DNA of 46,357 nt from Paludibacteraceae bacterium (GCA_017630395.1 JAGBVI010000117.1:1-46357), one strand, 5' to 3'. Shown: positions 1 through 9,781, counted from the stretch's first letter. Notes: a model not told the origin generated them from the sequence alone. Made by a program: numbers and translations.

Positions 1-160
1 CGAGAGTTTCAATGCAAAAGTAAAGGCTTTTAGAAATCAATTCCGAGGTGTCAGCGACATACCTTTCTTCCTCTTTAGACTAAAAACTATTTTTGCCTAA
101 TTTTTTTACATCTCCACCGAAAATTTACGGTGATCCAAAAAATGGTGAACCGATGTCGCA
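1..160 (-). mobile_element. Probable insertion-sequence end (left), 140-bp inverted terminal repeat
   Basis: Bases 1-140 are the exact reverse complement of bases 46218-46357. Past base 140 the two ends diverge, with CGGTGATCCAAAAAATGG on this side. The motif GGTGATCC resembles the short repeated blocks near the ends of IS21-family elements, and the orientation implies that the body of the element lies outside the window. No transposase reading frame is included. The family assignment is inferred; the inverted repeat is seen directly. The same sequence at both edges fits an assembly that stopped at two copies of a multicopy element. Confidence 0.55.
15..40 (-). promoter_or_regulatory. Bacteroidetes-type promoter firing outward from the window
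   Basis: On the minus strand a TTG at 38-40 and a TACTTTTG box at 15-22 match the Bacteroidetes -33 and -7 pattern, with 15 bases between them. It would drive transcription into the presumed insertion element beyond base 1. The mirror copy lies at 46318-46343. Confidence 0.35.
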
Positions 161-183
161 TTTGCGTCGCTGTTTTAAACGAA

Positions 184-226
184 AAAGACTGAAAGCAATA
201 TTTAAAATACTGACTTTCAGTCTTTC
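184..226 (-). terminator. Rho-independent terminator after tRNA-Arg
   Basis: A perfect 12-bp stem (AAAGACTGAAAG at 184-195 pairing with CTTTCAGTCTTT at 215-226) ends in TCTTTTT on the minus strand, just downstream of the tRNA. Confidence 0.75.
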
Positions 227-227
227 G

Positions 228-301
228 TGATCAGGAAGGGATTCGAACCCTTGACCCACAGCTTAGAAGGCTGTTGCTCTATCCAGCTGAGCTACCCGAC
301 C
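228..301 (-). tRNA. tRNA-Arg (anticodon TCT)
   Basis: A complete 74-nt cloverleaf reads on the minus strand. The acceptor GGTCGGG pairs with CCTGATC, with two G-U pairs. The D arm contains AGCTCAGCTGGATAGAGC, the anticodon loop is CTTCTAA giving TCT, and the T arm is AAGGG-TTCGAAT-CCCTT. The discriminator is A, and CCA is not encoded, as is usual in this phylum. Confidence 0.95.
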
Positions 302-320
302 ATCCTCTAAATTGGTGGTG

Positions 321-328
321 CAAAGATA
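321..328 (-). promoter_or_regulatory. -7 box for tRNA-Arg
   Basis: TATCTTTG on the minus strand matches the Bacteroidetes TAnnTTTG box and lies 19 bases before the tRNA 5' end. No clear -33 TTG is seen. Confidence 0.55.
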
Positions 329-472
329 GTATATTTTTATCTATTCCCCTAATTTTTGACTATTTTTTTTACACTTTCTTCAATTATTTACCATACAGCA
401 CTAATAATCAAATAATTAGAAGTTGATTGAATTTTATTCAAAAAAAAAATATATTCATCTACCCACAAAAAA

Positions 473-493
473 AAAGAGGCGTTTAGCCTCTTT
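473..493 (-). terminator. Rho-independent terminator after tRNA-Met
   Basis: AAAGAGGC (473-480) pairs with GCCTCTTT (486-493) around a 5-base loop. On the minus strand the stem is followed by a run of nine T. Confidence 0.75.
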
Positions 494-494
494 G

Positions 495-568
495 TAGCGG
501 GGACGAGAATTGAACTCGTGACCTCCGGGTTATGAATCCGACGCTCTAACCAACTGAGCTACCCCGCC
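495..568 (-). tRNA. tRNA-Met (anticodon CAT), elongator type
   Basis: A complete 74-nt cloverleaf: acceptor GGCGGGG with CCCCGCT, anticodon loop TTCATAA giving CAT, T arm ACGAG-TTCAATT-CTCGT. Positions 1 and 72 form a G-U pair, so the unpaired 1-72 hallmark of initiator tRNA is absent. A lysidine-modified Ile(CAT) tRNA cannot be fully excluded by reading alone. Confidence 0.9.
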
Positions 569-588
569 ATCATTTCTGAATTGCGGTG

Positions 589-596
589 CAAAGATA
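589..596 (-). promoter_or_regulatory. -7 box for tRNA-Met
   Basis: TATCTTTG on the minus strand lies about 20 bases before the tRNA 5' end, the same layout as for tRNA-Arg. Confidence 0.55.
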
Positions 597-676
597 AACA
601 TTTTTTTTATAAAACATACATAATTCATAAAATCTTTTTCATATTTTTGTAAAAATGTTTTCTGCAACGGTTATAT

Positions 677-3600
677 ATGAAAAGTAAATATCTATATACA
701 ATAATATTATTGACATTTATTCTATCTTTTCCCCTGTTTGGAAAAGAAGATGTAGCTCGATTTACCAATATTCCAATACAATCCAATGTACCATACGGGA
801 ATATTCATGAGGTACGAGAAGATTTTCAAGGTTTTTTATGGTTGGGAACAGAAAATGGATTGGCAAAATTTAATGGGATCAAATACAAACATTATAGCGA
901 AAATGAAACAGACCCCCACTCTATTCCACACAACAACGTAAGGAAAGTTTTGGAAGATTCCCAAAAAAGGTTATGGATAGGAACAAATAGTGGGATTGCT
1001 CTTTATGATAGAAAATTAGATAGATTCGATCGCATAACTCAGTACAAAGAGTGTACACACGATGTTGCATGGATGGACGAAGATAAATACGGGAATATTT
1101 GGGTCTTAACTTATGCAGAACTTATAAAACTTAGTCCCGACCTATCTCAGATCAAGAGCTACCCTATTATGAATGGCAGTTGCTTTGCAATTGCTGACAA
1201 TGGTGTTTGGGTGGGTTCATTGTTGACCGGATTGCACTTTCTGGATTTTCAGACTGAAGAAATGAATAGCATGACCTACGAAAACCATATAGATGACCAA
1301 TCTCCCATCAGATGTATGAGATATTGTTCTAACAAAAAACTATACATTGGAACTACAGATAATGGGCTTTTCGTTCTGGATATAAAGTCCAATAGAATGA
1401 AAAACTTATCTACCCGAACCAACCCGGAACAAATCAAAAGCGACTATATTCTTTCTTTCTTTGAGGATAATGATAAAAAACTATGGATAGGCTCTGTAAA
1501 TGGAGAATTGTTGAAATACGATCTTCAATCAGAAGAGTTTACAAACACTGAATTTCAATTCCCTCCCAATACCGATTTCTTAACCATAAGCTCCATATTA
1601 AAAGATTCTCATGATAATATTTGGATTGGAACTCACCTGTTTTGGCTATACTTTTCGAGCAGAAACTCTAACTCTTACAACATTTTAAAACATCACAAAG
1701 ATGATAAAACAACATTGTCTCACAATGCCGTTACCTGCTTTGCCAATTATGGAGAAAAAATCATTGTAGGAACAGATGGCGGAGGTCTCAATTACTATAC
1801 ACCCCAAACAAACCAGTTTACACAGGACAATAGATTTGGTAAAATTATTTTGGATGTCGTAGAGGATAAAAATGGCCACTTTTGGATAGGAACTTGGGGG
1901 CAAAAGGATTTAGGATTGATTGAATATTCCCCAAAAAACAACAAAATAAAATGCTACGTTAACAACCCCAATGACACCAACTCTCTTACCAATAATTCCG
2001 TGAGAAATATTATGGTGGATGATAATTATATTTGGTTAGCTACTGACGGTGGAGGTGTTTGCAGATTAAATATTCAAACGAAGTTTATTGATAATAAATA
2101 CAACTCTCAAGAACCTATTTTTGCCCCCTCTAACCCTCAATGGGTGATACATTTCATGAAAGATCGAACAGGGTGTTTATGGGTCAGTACCAGTGAAGGA
2201 ATATATACATATAAAGAGAATAAATATGAACGAATAAAATTTAAGAATGAAGAACATTTGTCTATTAACGAGATTAAAATGTCTTTTGAAGATTCTAAAG
2301 GTCGTATTTGGATTGCCACTGCTTCAAAGGGGTTAGGACTATATAATCCAGAGAAAAATCACATTGAAAACATCGGGAAAAACTTATTTATAAAATCCAA
2401 TATCAACTCAATTGACGAAGACGACAAGGGAAATCTTTGGATTGTTGCATTGGAAAGAATCATCAAGTATAACCACGATACAAAAGATGTTCAGTATTTC
2501 GATTTTTCAAAAGATTTGAATCAAAATACTTTTACGAACCGCTCTATGTTCAAAATCGGCAAACGTAAATTTCTTGTAGGCTCTAATAATGGATTATTTG
2601 TGTTTTCTCCTCAAGATGAACTCGCCCAAAATTCTGAACCTAAAATTTACTTGAGCAACCTATATATATGGGGAGAAGAGATTACCCCTTTTGACTCATC
2701 CGGGATACTCAATAAAACTATCGGAGAAATAGATACTATCTATTTGGACTATGACAAAAACAATGTTAGCATTGAATATTTTGGAATCAATTTCGATCAC
2801 CCTCAATTGCTTCGCTATAAATATAAATTGGATGGATTCCACTCCGATTGGATAGACGTCGGATATGAAACAAGAGGCTATTTCACCAACTTAGCTCCCA
2901 AAACATATTCCTTTCAGGTTCAAGCTTGCGATATTAATGGGAACTGCAGCAGCTATACTAAACCGCTTACAATTATTGTTCTTCCGCCATGGTGGAAAAC
3001 TTGGTGGTTTAGAATAACGGCGTCATCTATATTCTTGATTGCTCTCTTCCTCGGAATTAGAGAGAGGGAAAGAAAGTTGAGAGACAAACAAGTAAAATTA
3101 GAAAAATTGGTGTTGGAACGAACAGAAGAGTTACGATTAAAGAATTCTGAGATAGAGAAACAGAAAGAGAATTTAGAACTGCAAAATAAGCGCTTAGATA
3201 AAACTCTTAATACCAAAGATAAAATTTTATCTATTTTGGCTCATGACTTGCGCAATCCTCTCTCCTCCATCATTGGGAATTTAGCACTATCTAGAGAAAA
3301 GAGAGATGGGAATGATCCGCAAATTTTGCAAGCAGAAAAATCTGCCCATAAGTTACAAGAACAGATGGAAAATCTTTTACAATGGGCAAGGATAGAAAAT
3401 CAGACCATACTTTACTCTCCGAAAGATATCTTCTTAGATGCCTTGACCAAAGAGTGTATCACTCTCCATCAAAACCATATCAGCGATAAGGCGATCAAGG
3501 TTACTTGTCACAATTCTACCAACCGTTCCGCTCACATCGATGAACGAATGGTTGGCACCATATTTAGAAATCTACTAAACAATGCAATAAAATTCACCCA

Positions 3601-4720
3601 TAAGCAGGGGGAAATCTCTATAAAAATTTCTGAAAACAATGAATACATTGTATGGGAAATTATTGATAGCGGTATAGGAATGACCGAACAACAAATGAAC
3701 AATTTATTCAAAGAGAATGTAACCCAGACGACTTTCGGAACTGAAAATGAAAAGGGTTCCGGACTGGGTCTAAAAATTTGTCATGAGTTTATTCTTACCA
3801 ATCATGGAATAATTGATATACAAAGTGAAGTAAACAAAGGAACTCATATATCTATCTCCTTCCCGAAAGGAGAATCAACAAGGGTTTTAGAGACCGAGAC
3901 CGAAGAGTTTGAATCTTTGGATAAAGATTGTAATAAAGCAGATTCTAAAGATAAAAGCCTATTAATCGTTGATGACAACTCTGAAATATTGAAATTCGTT
4001 TGTCAACTTTTTCAACCCAACTACAATGTTTTATCGGCTGATAATGGTGAAGATGCCTTAGATATTGCCACTAAAGAGATTCCGGATTTAATTATATCCG
4101 ATGTTATTATGCCTAAGAAAAATGGTATTGAACTTTGTAGAGAACTTAAACATGATACACTGACACAACATATTCCTTTAATTATGCTTACATCAGAAGA
4201 TAATGTAAATAGTCAATTAGAAGGAATATCCTGCGGTGCAGATGATTATGTTGCTAAACCATTCAACGCAGATGTACTGAAAGCAAAAGTGGCAACATTA
4301 ATAAAGAACAAAGAGCGTCAACGTGAACTGTTTAAAAACAAAATTACCCACTCTTCAATATTAGGAATACCGGAAAATCAAGAAGACGCATTTATTAGAA
4401 AGATCACAGAGATTATCTACAAGAACATTGCAGAGACCAATTTGACCGTAGAATTTTTAGCGGATAAAACAGCTTTAAGTAGAGTGCAATTGTTTAGAAA
4501 ATTCAAAGCTATCACAGGAATTTCACCCTCCGAGTATATCAAAGGTGTGAGATTGGATTATGCTGCAGAAATTTTAAAAAGCGGTAAACAGAGTATTGCA
4601 GATGTCGCTTATTCTGTGGGATTTTCTGATCCTAAATATTTTGGACAATGTTTTTCTGATAAATATGGAATGTCCCCAACTCTATACCAAAAAAGACATG
4701 AAAATAAAGAGGTGTTGTGA
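677..4720 (+). CDS. Hybrid two-component system sensor/regulator (periplasmic propeller, histidine kinase, receiver, AraC HTH)
   Basis: This is a 1347-residue one-protein signalling chain. A signal peptide (about 1-22) is followed by many two-component propeller repeats with LW(L/I)GT-type motifs (about 45-640). A Y_Y_Y domain (about 689-770) and a single membrane helix (about 775-794) come next. Then come a coiled linker, a HisKA domain with phospho-acceptor His856 in AHDLRNP, and a HATPase_c domain with the GSGLGLKI box near 1026. The receiver has Asp1099/Asp1100 and phospho-acceptor Asp1142 in SDVIMP. A C-terminal AraC-type helix-turn-helix spans about 1245-1345. In Bacteroidetes such proteins bind a glycan breakdown product outside and activate a nearby utilisation locus. 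No susC/susD pair lies in the window, so the target is unknown. The neighbours are two tRNAs upstream and a convergent sugar transferase. Confidence 0.95.
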   Translation: MKSKYLYTIILLTFILSFPLFGKEDVARFTNIPIQSNVPYGNIHEVREDFQGFLWLGTENGLAKFNGIKYKHYSENETDPHSIPHNNVRKVLEDSQKRLWIGTNSGIALYDRKLDRFDRITQYKECTHDVAWMDEDKYGNIWVLTYAELIKLSPDLSQIKSYPIMNGSCFAIADNGVWVGSLLTGLHFLDFQTEEMNSMTYENHIDDQSPIRCMRYCSNKKLYIGTTDNGLFVLDIKSNRMKNLSTRTNPEQIKSDYILSFFEDNDKKLWIGSVNGELLKYDLQSEEFTNTEFQFPPNTDFLTISSILKDSHDNIWIGTHLFWLYFSSRNSNSYNILKHHKDDKTTLSHNAVTCFANYGEKIIVGTDGGGLNYYTPQTNQFTQDNRFGKIILDVVEDKNGHFWIGTWGQKDLGLIEYSPKNNKIKCYVNNPNDTNSLTNNSVRNIMVDDNYIWLATDGGGVCRLNIQTKFIDNKYNSQEPIFAPSNPQWVIHFMKDRTGCLWVSTSEGIYTYKENKYERIKFKNEEHLSINEIKMSFEDSKGRIWIATASKGLGLYNPEKNHIENIGKNLFIKSNINSIDEDDKGNLWIVALERIIKYNHDTKDVQYFDFSKDLNQNTFTNRSMFKIGKRKFLVGSNNGLFVFSPQDELAQNSEPKIYLSNLYIWGEEITPFDSSGILNKTIGEIDTIYLDYDKNNVSIEYFGINFDHPQLLRYKYKLDGFHSDWIDVGYETRGYFTNLAPKTYSFQVQACDINGNCSSYTKPLTIIVLPPWWKTWWFRITASSIFLIALFLGIRERERKLRDKQVKLEKLVLERTEELRLKNSEIEKQKENLELQNKRLDKTLNTKDKILSILAHDLRNPLSSIIGNLALSREKRDGNDPQILQAEKSAHKLQEQMENLLQWARIENQTILYSPKDIFLDALTKECITLHQNHISDKAIKVTCHNSTNRSAHIDERMVGTIFRNLLNNAIKFTHKQGEISIKISENNEYIVWEIIDSGIGMTEQQMNNLFKENVTQTTFGTENEKGSGLGLKICHEFILTNHGIIDIQSEVNKGTHISISFPKGESTRVLETETEEFESLDKDCNKADSKDKSLLIVDDNSEILKFVCQLFQPNYNVLSADNGEDALDIATKEIPDLIISDVIMPKKNGIELCRELKHDTLTQHIPLIMLTSEDNVNSQLEGISCGADDYVAKPFNADVLKAKVATLIKNKERQRELFKNKITHSSILGIPENQEDAFIRKITEIIYKNIAETNLTVEFLADKTALSRVQLFRKFKAITGISPSEYIKGVRLDYAAEILKSGKQSIADVAYSVGFSDPKYFGQCFSDKYGMSPTLYQKRHENKEVL

Positions 4721-4917
4721 AAAGTTATTTTAATTTTATTATTAAATTTAAACGACTCCTTACTGTTTGTCAGTCGGTCACAGTTCCTACACGACTCTCG
4801 TCTTTCGCACAACAATTTACTCGAAATAAATTCAAAAATTCCACGAAATGAATTTATAGAACCCTCCTTAAAAATCGCTCATAAATATGCTCTAAATAAA
4901 ATTTAAACAACCTCTAA
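4718..4917. repeat. Family 1 inverted-repeat element, copy 1a
   Basis: This AT-rich element fills the space between two convergent genes. Its right end, AAATAAAATTTAAACAACC followed by TCTAA, matches copies near 12721, 40291 and 42791. The left end (AAAGTTATTTTAATTTTATT) is a degenerate inverted partner. The inner segment CCACGAAATGAATTTATAG (from 4841) recurs, inverted, at 42706-42724. The left end includes the TGA stop of the upstream regulator, and the right end lies 2 bases from the stop codon of the sugar transferase. Confidence 0.6.
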
Positions 4918-4919
4918 AA

Positions 4920-6350
4920 TCAAACACCTCTACCACTAATTACAGTTTGAATCGTATAAATCAAGATTTTTAAATCCAACAACAACGAAATATTCTCCAT
5001 ATAGATGATATCATACTTCAATCTATCCAACATTTTTTCAATGCTATTGGCATAACCATATTTGACCATACCTAAAGAGGTAATACCAGGACGAACTTTA
5101 TGCACTATACTAAAATAGGGAACTCTTTCCATAATTTGTGATTCAAAATAAGCTCGTTCCGGCCGAGGTCCAACCACCGACATATCCCCAATCAATACGT
5201 TAATAAATTGCGGTAATTCGTCGATTCTGTATTTACGTAAAATTCTTCCTATTCTCGTAATTCTACAATCCCCTTCTGACGACAATTGGGGCATCCCCCC
5301 TTTTTCTGCCTCCTCAATCATAGTTCTAAATTTATAGATATAGAATGGTTTGCCATACATGCCTAATCGCTGTTGTTTGTAAAAAATATGGCCCTTTGAA
5401 TCTATTTTAATAAGGATTGATAAAAATAAGAATAATGGAGAAAGAACCACCAACATCAAAGAAGAGAATAAAATATCCAAAAGTCGTTTTAAGTTTAATT
5501 CAAAATCTGAAATTTTTAATTCCATAACATTCACCAATGGTGTACCATAGACATTGGAAAGCGATACTCTTCCTAACAACAAATCTCTATCATCAGGCAA
5601 CATCCTCACCTCTATATCGTATGGATATAACCGATAGATATACCGATAAATTTCATCATTATCTCGGTTCTCTGTTGCCACAATAACTTCTTCAATATCA
5701 TATTGGAGCAACACCTCCTCTAACCTTGAGATACCACCCAACACCCAATCATTTGGAACTACAATTTTCTCCTCATCAATAGACAAAAATCCACAAACAA
5801 TATTTCCTGTTGATTTAGGCTTCGATTCCAAGTCTTCAACCAAACGCAAAGCAGACTCTCCCGCTCCAACTATCAAAGTATTAAAACCCCAAATTCGATT
5901 ATGAATATTATTTGTTGTAATCCTTGTTAAGGTATATCGAACAAAATAAACCACAATAAAATAGGAGGTAAATAATAACAAAAAAGAGAGATAATACTGG
6001 TGATAATGTATAACAGGATCATTCAATAATAGAATAAAAAACAATCCCAAACTACCCACAAAAGTACTTATCAACGTTTGAAGAAACTCTGCGACTCTAG
6101 ATTTTGCAAAGGGCTTATTATAATAGCCGGACAACCAAAAAATGAAAAGCCAATAGATTGGAATTCCAAAAAATAGTTTCCAAAAATTATATATAGGAGA
6201 GAAGAGTTGTATCTCTTGAATAAAAGAGGATTCTATTTCGATGCGACGAAAAGCAAAAAAAAGGACATAGGCCAACAACGATGCCAACATATCCATGATT
6301 ATATACTTGACTCGCTGAGAACTCTTTTTCTTTTTTAAACCTTCCTTCAT
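4920..6350 (-). CDS. Undecaprenyl-phosphate sugar phosphotransferase (WcaJ/EpsE-like)
   Basis: A 476-residue polyisoprenyl-phosphate hexose-1-phosphate transferase that would start lipid-linked assembly of an exopolysaccharide or capsule repeat at the inner membrane. The N-terminal third has about four membrane helices, followed by a nucleotide-binding-like CoA_binding_3 domain (about 145-270). A further hydrophobic segment (about 285-312) precedes the catalytic bacterial sugar transferase domain. That domain has KFRTM, DELPQF, GDMSVVGPRPE and PGITSLGMVKYG motifs, all typical. The start overlaps the stop of tsaC by 4 bases (ATGA), so the two are translationally coupled. No other polysaccharide genes follow, so this is a stand-alone initiating transferase. 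The sugar specificity cannot be read from sequence. Confidence 0.92.
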   Translation of the reverse strand: MKEGLKKKKSSQRVKYIIMDMLASLLAYVLFFAFRRIEIESSFIQEIQLFSPIYNFWKLFFGIPIYWLFIFWLSGYYNKPFAKSRVAEFLQTLISTFVGSLGLFFILLLNDPVIHYHQYYLSFLLLFTSYFIVVYFVRYTLTRITTNNIHNRIWGFNTLIVGAGESALRLVEDLESKPKSTGNIVCGFLSIDEEKIVVPNDWVLGGISRLEEVLLQYDIEEVIVATENRDNDEIYRYIYRLYPYDIEVRMLPDDRDLLLGRVSLSNVYGTPLVNVMELKISDFELNLKRLLDILFSSLMLVVLSPLFLFLSILIKIDSKGHIFYKQQRLGMYGKPFYIYKFRTMIEEAEKGGMPQLSSEGDCRITRIGRILRKYRIDELPQFINVLIGDMSVVGPRPERAYFESQIMERVPYFSIVHKVRPGITSLGMVKYGYANSIEKMLDRLKYDIIYMENISLLLDLKILIYTIQTVISGRGV

Positions 6351-6910
6351 TCTCTTATAATTTTAAACGATCCATCAACCTCTAATTTCATTATAGAAGA
6401 AGCTTTTTCTGCACAAGGAAGATCACGCCCATATTCAACGACGTAATCAACCCCCTCCAATATATCTTTTGATATCTCCTGAAAAGAGAAAGGGGTTGAT
6501 TCTCCACTGATATTGGCAGAAGTTGAAACTATAGGTCTTCTGAATGCTTCACACAACGATTTAGAAAAAGTCTCTTTTGTTACTCTAATACCTACACTCC
6601 CATCCTCAGCTAATAAATTTGACGCTAAATTTTTTCCCTTTGGATAGACAATCGTAAGAGGTTTTTCACTCACTTCTACTAACTGATATGCAATTTCAGG
6701 AACCTCATCCACAACCCTTTCAATCTTAGTTATATCATCCGTCAAAACCAACATAGATTTGGAATCAGACCGACGTTTCAAATCATAAATACGTTGAACG
6801 GCACTCTCATTTGTTGCATCACAACCTATTCCCCACAACGTATCTGTCGGATATAGAATAATTCCTCCTGAATTTAATATTTTTACTATTTTTTTTATCT
6901 CCTCCTTCAT
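6347..6910 (-). CDS. tsaC: Threonylcarbamoyl-AMP synthase (TsaC/YrdC/Sua5 family)
   Basis: A 187-residue single YrdC-like domain. It would make threonylcarbamoyl-AMP from threonine, bicarbonate and ATP, the first step of t6A37 modification in ANN-decoding tRNAs. The family signatures are present: ILYPTDTLWGIGCDA near the N-terminus, KRR..S..MLVL, GIRVTK, and STSANISGE near residue 140. The length fits the short TsaC form without the Sua5 C-terminal domain. It sits 51 bases downstream of the UvrA paralogue and overlaps the sugar transferase by 4 bases, so the three are probably co-transcribed, although their functions are unrelated. A YciO-type paralogue is possible but less likely given the close motif match. 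Confidence 0.88.
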   Translation of the reverse strand: MKEEIKKIVKILNSGGIILYPTDTLWGIGCDATNESAVQRIYDLKRRSDSKSMLVLTDDITKIERVVDEVPEIAYQLVEVSEKPLTIVYPKGKNLASNLLAEDGSVGIRVTKETFSKSLCEAFRRPIVSTSANISGESTPFSFQEISKDILEGVDYVVEYGRDLPCAEKASSIMKLEVDGSFKIIRE

Positions 6911-6961
6911 TTTTATTTACCATTTACTCATAAAACATTATGCTAAATATCAACTTAGAAG

Positions 6962-9775
6962 CTAATTAGCAAGTTTTTGTTTCAAGAACCTTCCTGTAAC
7001 CGACTCCGGACAATCTGCCAATCCTTCCGGAGTACCGGAATAGATTAAATATCCTCCTTTATCACCTCCTTCAGGTCCTATATCTATCACATAATCTGCA
7101 CACTTAATTACATCCAAATCATGTTCTACCACAACAATCGTATGCCCTTTTTCAATAAGAGCATCGAAAGCCTTCATTAATGTTTTCACATCATGAAAAT
7201 GAAGTCCTGTTGTAGGCTCATCAAAAATAAACAACATCGGCTCCACCTTCTCCATACCCAACATAGCAGCCAATTTAACCCGCTGACTCTCTCCTCCGGA
7301 AAGTGTATCAGACGATTGTCCCAATTTCACATAGCCTAATCCTACCTCTTGCAAAGGCTTTAGTTTCTTGACAATCTTCTTTTCCAATACACCCATATCA
7401 CCAACGGAGAAAAATTCTACAGCTTGATTTACCGTCATTTCCAAAACATCATATATAGAAACGTCTCTATAAAGTACCTCCAAAACATCCGACTTAAACC
7501 GCTTTCCTTGACAAGCATCACAAGTCAATACCAAATCTGCCATAAACTGCATTTCCACCGTGATAGTCCCCTCTCCTTTGCACTCTTCACACCTACCACC
7601 TTCTACATTAAAAGAAAAGTAAGCAGCAGAAAATCCCATTTGCTTTGCCAAAGGTTGTTCCGCAAACAATTTACGAATCTCATCGTAAGCCTTAACATAA
7701 GTTACCGGATTGGAACGAGACGATTTCCCTATAGGATTTTGATCAACAAACTCTACATTTTTTATCCTGTTAATACTCCCTGACATCTTCCCATATAGCC
7801 CTGGTTTATCCGCAGCTTCACCCAACTCGCGCCTTAATGCCGCATAAAAAACATCATGTACCAAGGAGGATTTGCCGGAACCACTGACTCCTGTTACCAC
7901 CGTAAAAACATTCAAAGGAAATTTAACGTCAATTGATTTCAAATTATGATGACGAACATTGTGAAGTTCTATGTAATTACTCCACTTACGACGTGAAGAT
8001 GGTAACTCAATTTGTTCTATCCCATTTAAATATTTAATCGTATAACTCTCTGTATTTAACGCCTTATCCTTTAAAATTTTATCCGTTAATACTCCTTGAA
8101 AAACAACATGTCCTCCTTTTCGTCCCGCCTCCGGACCCATATCAATGATATAATCCGCAGCACGCATAAATGCCTCCTCATGTTCAACTACCAAAACCGT
8201 ATTCCCCAACCGCATCAATTGCCGTAAAACATCAATTAACAGATGGGTATCTCTTGGATGCAAACCTATACTCGGTTCATCCAAAATATATAACGAACCA
8301 ACTAAACTACTACCCAAAGATGTTACCAAATTTATACGCTGACTTTCTCCTCCTGAAAGAGAATTAGAAAGACGATCTAACGTAAGATAACTCAGCCCGA
8401 CATTCAATAGTAAATTGATCCTATTTTTAATTTCCACCAACAACCGACCGGCTATTTTTTGTTCTTGCTCAGAAAAGACACATGAGTCAAAAAAATCTTT
8501 TAGTTCTGTTATCGACATAGAGACCAAATCAGTAATTGATTTTCCTCCAACCTTAACGTAACTCGCCTCTTTTTTCAATCTTGTCCCCCCACAATCCGGA
8601 CAAATTGTTTTTCCTCTATATCGTGCCAACATTACACGATATTGTATTTTATATTGATTTTCCTGAACAAATTGAAAGAAATCATCTATCCCATGAAAAT
8701 AAGAAGTCCCCTTCCACAACATCTTTTTCTCCGCCTCAGAAAGATCTATGTATGGCTTATGGATAGGGAAATTAACCTTATGAGCATTTTGAATCAAATA
8801 AGCTTGCCACTCCGACATTTTTTCTCCTCGCCAACACATCACAGCCCCCTCATAAACAGAACGCGACTTATCAGGAATGACCAGATCCTCATCAATTCCC
8901 ATAATTTTACCAAAACCTTCACAAGTTGGACAAGCTCCCAATGGAGCATTAAAGCTAAACATCAACTCTGAAGGTTCTTCAAACATTATGCCATCAGATT
9001 CAAATTTGATGGAAAATTTTTCTGTGGCATCCACCTCTCCCTTCTCATTATACAATCGGACAACACAATAGCCATTCCCCTCCAAAAAAGCTGTTTGAGT
9101 TGAATCTGCTAAACGATTTTTTGTATCAACATCATCACGAACAACAAAACGGTCGATAACCAAAAATAACGGATCTTTATCAGATAATTTTTGATAGGCT
9201 TCCTCATCCAATCTGACAAACGTCTCATTTTGTTCGACACGACTATAGCCTTGAGTTCGATACACCTCCAACTGTTGTTTTAATGTACGCCCCAGAGGTA
9301 ACTCTATGGGGGACAATAAGACTCCTTTACTGCCCTCCTTTTGAGAGGAAATAAAATCTACAACATCAGAAATTTTATGTTTTTTCACTTCTAATCCTGA
9401 AATTGGAGAATAGGTGCGACCAATGCGAGCAAATAAAAGTTTCAAATATTCATAAATCTCCGTGGAAGTACCTACAGTAGAGCGAGGATTACGTGTATTT
9501 ACTTTTTGTTCTATGGCAATAGCCGGCGGAATCCCCTTTATATAATCAACCTCAGGCTTACCCATACGTCCTAAAAATTGTCTGGCATAAGAGGACAAAC
9601 TCTCCACATATCGTCGCTGCCCCTCGGCATACAAAGTGTCGAATGCCAAGGAGGATTTTCCGGATCCGGACAAACCGGTAACAACAATAAATTTATCCCT
9701 CGGAATGGCAACATCCACCCCCTTTAGGTTGTGAACTCTTGCATTTTTTATTTCTATAATTCCATTTTCTGACAT
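6962..9775 (-). CDS. UvrA-family excinuclease ATPase paralogue (UvrA2-like)
   Basis: A 937-residue tandem ABC ATPase of the UvrA family, which recognises DNA lesions in nucleotide excision repair. Both Walker A loops are present (GLSGSGKSSLAF near the N-terminus and GVSGSGKSSLVH about residue 630). So are both LSGGESQR signatures, both DEP(S/T).GLH Walker B regions, and zinc-binding Cys pairs (CPTC, CPDC, CEEC...CDAC). The second half departs from canonical UvrA (for example VEPMLFIFDEPTTGLHFHD), while the gene at 29794 matches E. coli UvrA closely, so this one is called the paralogue. The reading frame extends upstream to a TTG at 9793, but that stretch overlaps a TACCTTTG promoter box. The ATG at 9775 (MSENG) is therefore the better start and would give a nearly leaderless mRNA. 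Confidence 0.9.
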   Translation of the reverse strand: MSENGIIEIKNARVHNLKGVDVAIPRDKFIVVTGLSGSGKSSLAFDTLYAEGQRRYVESLSSYARQFLGRMGKPEVDYIKGIPPAIAIEQKVNTRNPRSTVGTSTEIYEYLKLLFARIGRTYSPISGLEVKKHKISDVVDFISSQKEGSKGVLLSPIELPLGRTLKQQLEVYRTQGYSRVEQNETFVRLDEEAYQKLSDKDPLFLVIDRFVVRDDVDTKNRLADSTQTAFLEGNGYCVVRLYNEKGEVDATEKFSIKFESDGIMFEEPSELMFSFNAPLGACPTCEGFGKIMGIDEDLVIPDKSRSVYEGAVMCWRGEKMSEWQAYLIQNAHKVNFPIHKPYIDLSEAEKKMLWKGTSYFHGIDDFFQFVQENQYKIQYRVMLARYRGKTICPDCGGTRLKKEASYVKVGGKSITDLVSMSITELKDFFDSCVFSEQEQKIAGRLLVEIKNRINLLLNVGLSYLTLDRLSNSLSGGESQRINLVTSLGSSLVGSLYILDEPSIGLHPRDTHLLIDVLRQLMRLGNTVLVVEHEEAFMRAADYIIDMGPEAGRKGGHVVFQGVLTDKILKDKALNTESYTIKYLNGIEQIELPSSRRKWSNYIELHNVRHHNLKSIDVKFPLNVFTVVTGVSGSGKSSLVHDVFYAALRRELGEAADKPGLYGKMSGSINRIKNVEFVDQNPIGKSSRSNPVTYVKAYDEIRKLFAEQPLAKQMGFSAAYFSFNVEGGRCEECKGEGTITVEMQFMADLVLTCDACQGKRFKSDVLEVLYRDVSIYDVLEMTVNQAVEFFSVGDMGVLEKKIVKKLKPLQEVGLGYVKLGQSSDTLSGGESQRVKLAAMLGMEKVEPMLFIFDEPTTGLHFHDVKTLMKAFDALIEKGHTIVVVEHDLDVIKCADYVIDIGPEGGDKGGYLIYSGTPEGLADCPESVTGRFLKQKLAN

Positions 9776-9781
9776 AATGCA

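Noticed and set aside
4920-6350. Start of a capsule or exopolysaccharide gene cluster
   Set aside because: Only the initiating sugar transferase is present. Neighbours are tsaC and a UvrA paralogue, with no other glycosyltransferase, flippase or polymerase near it.
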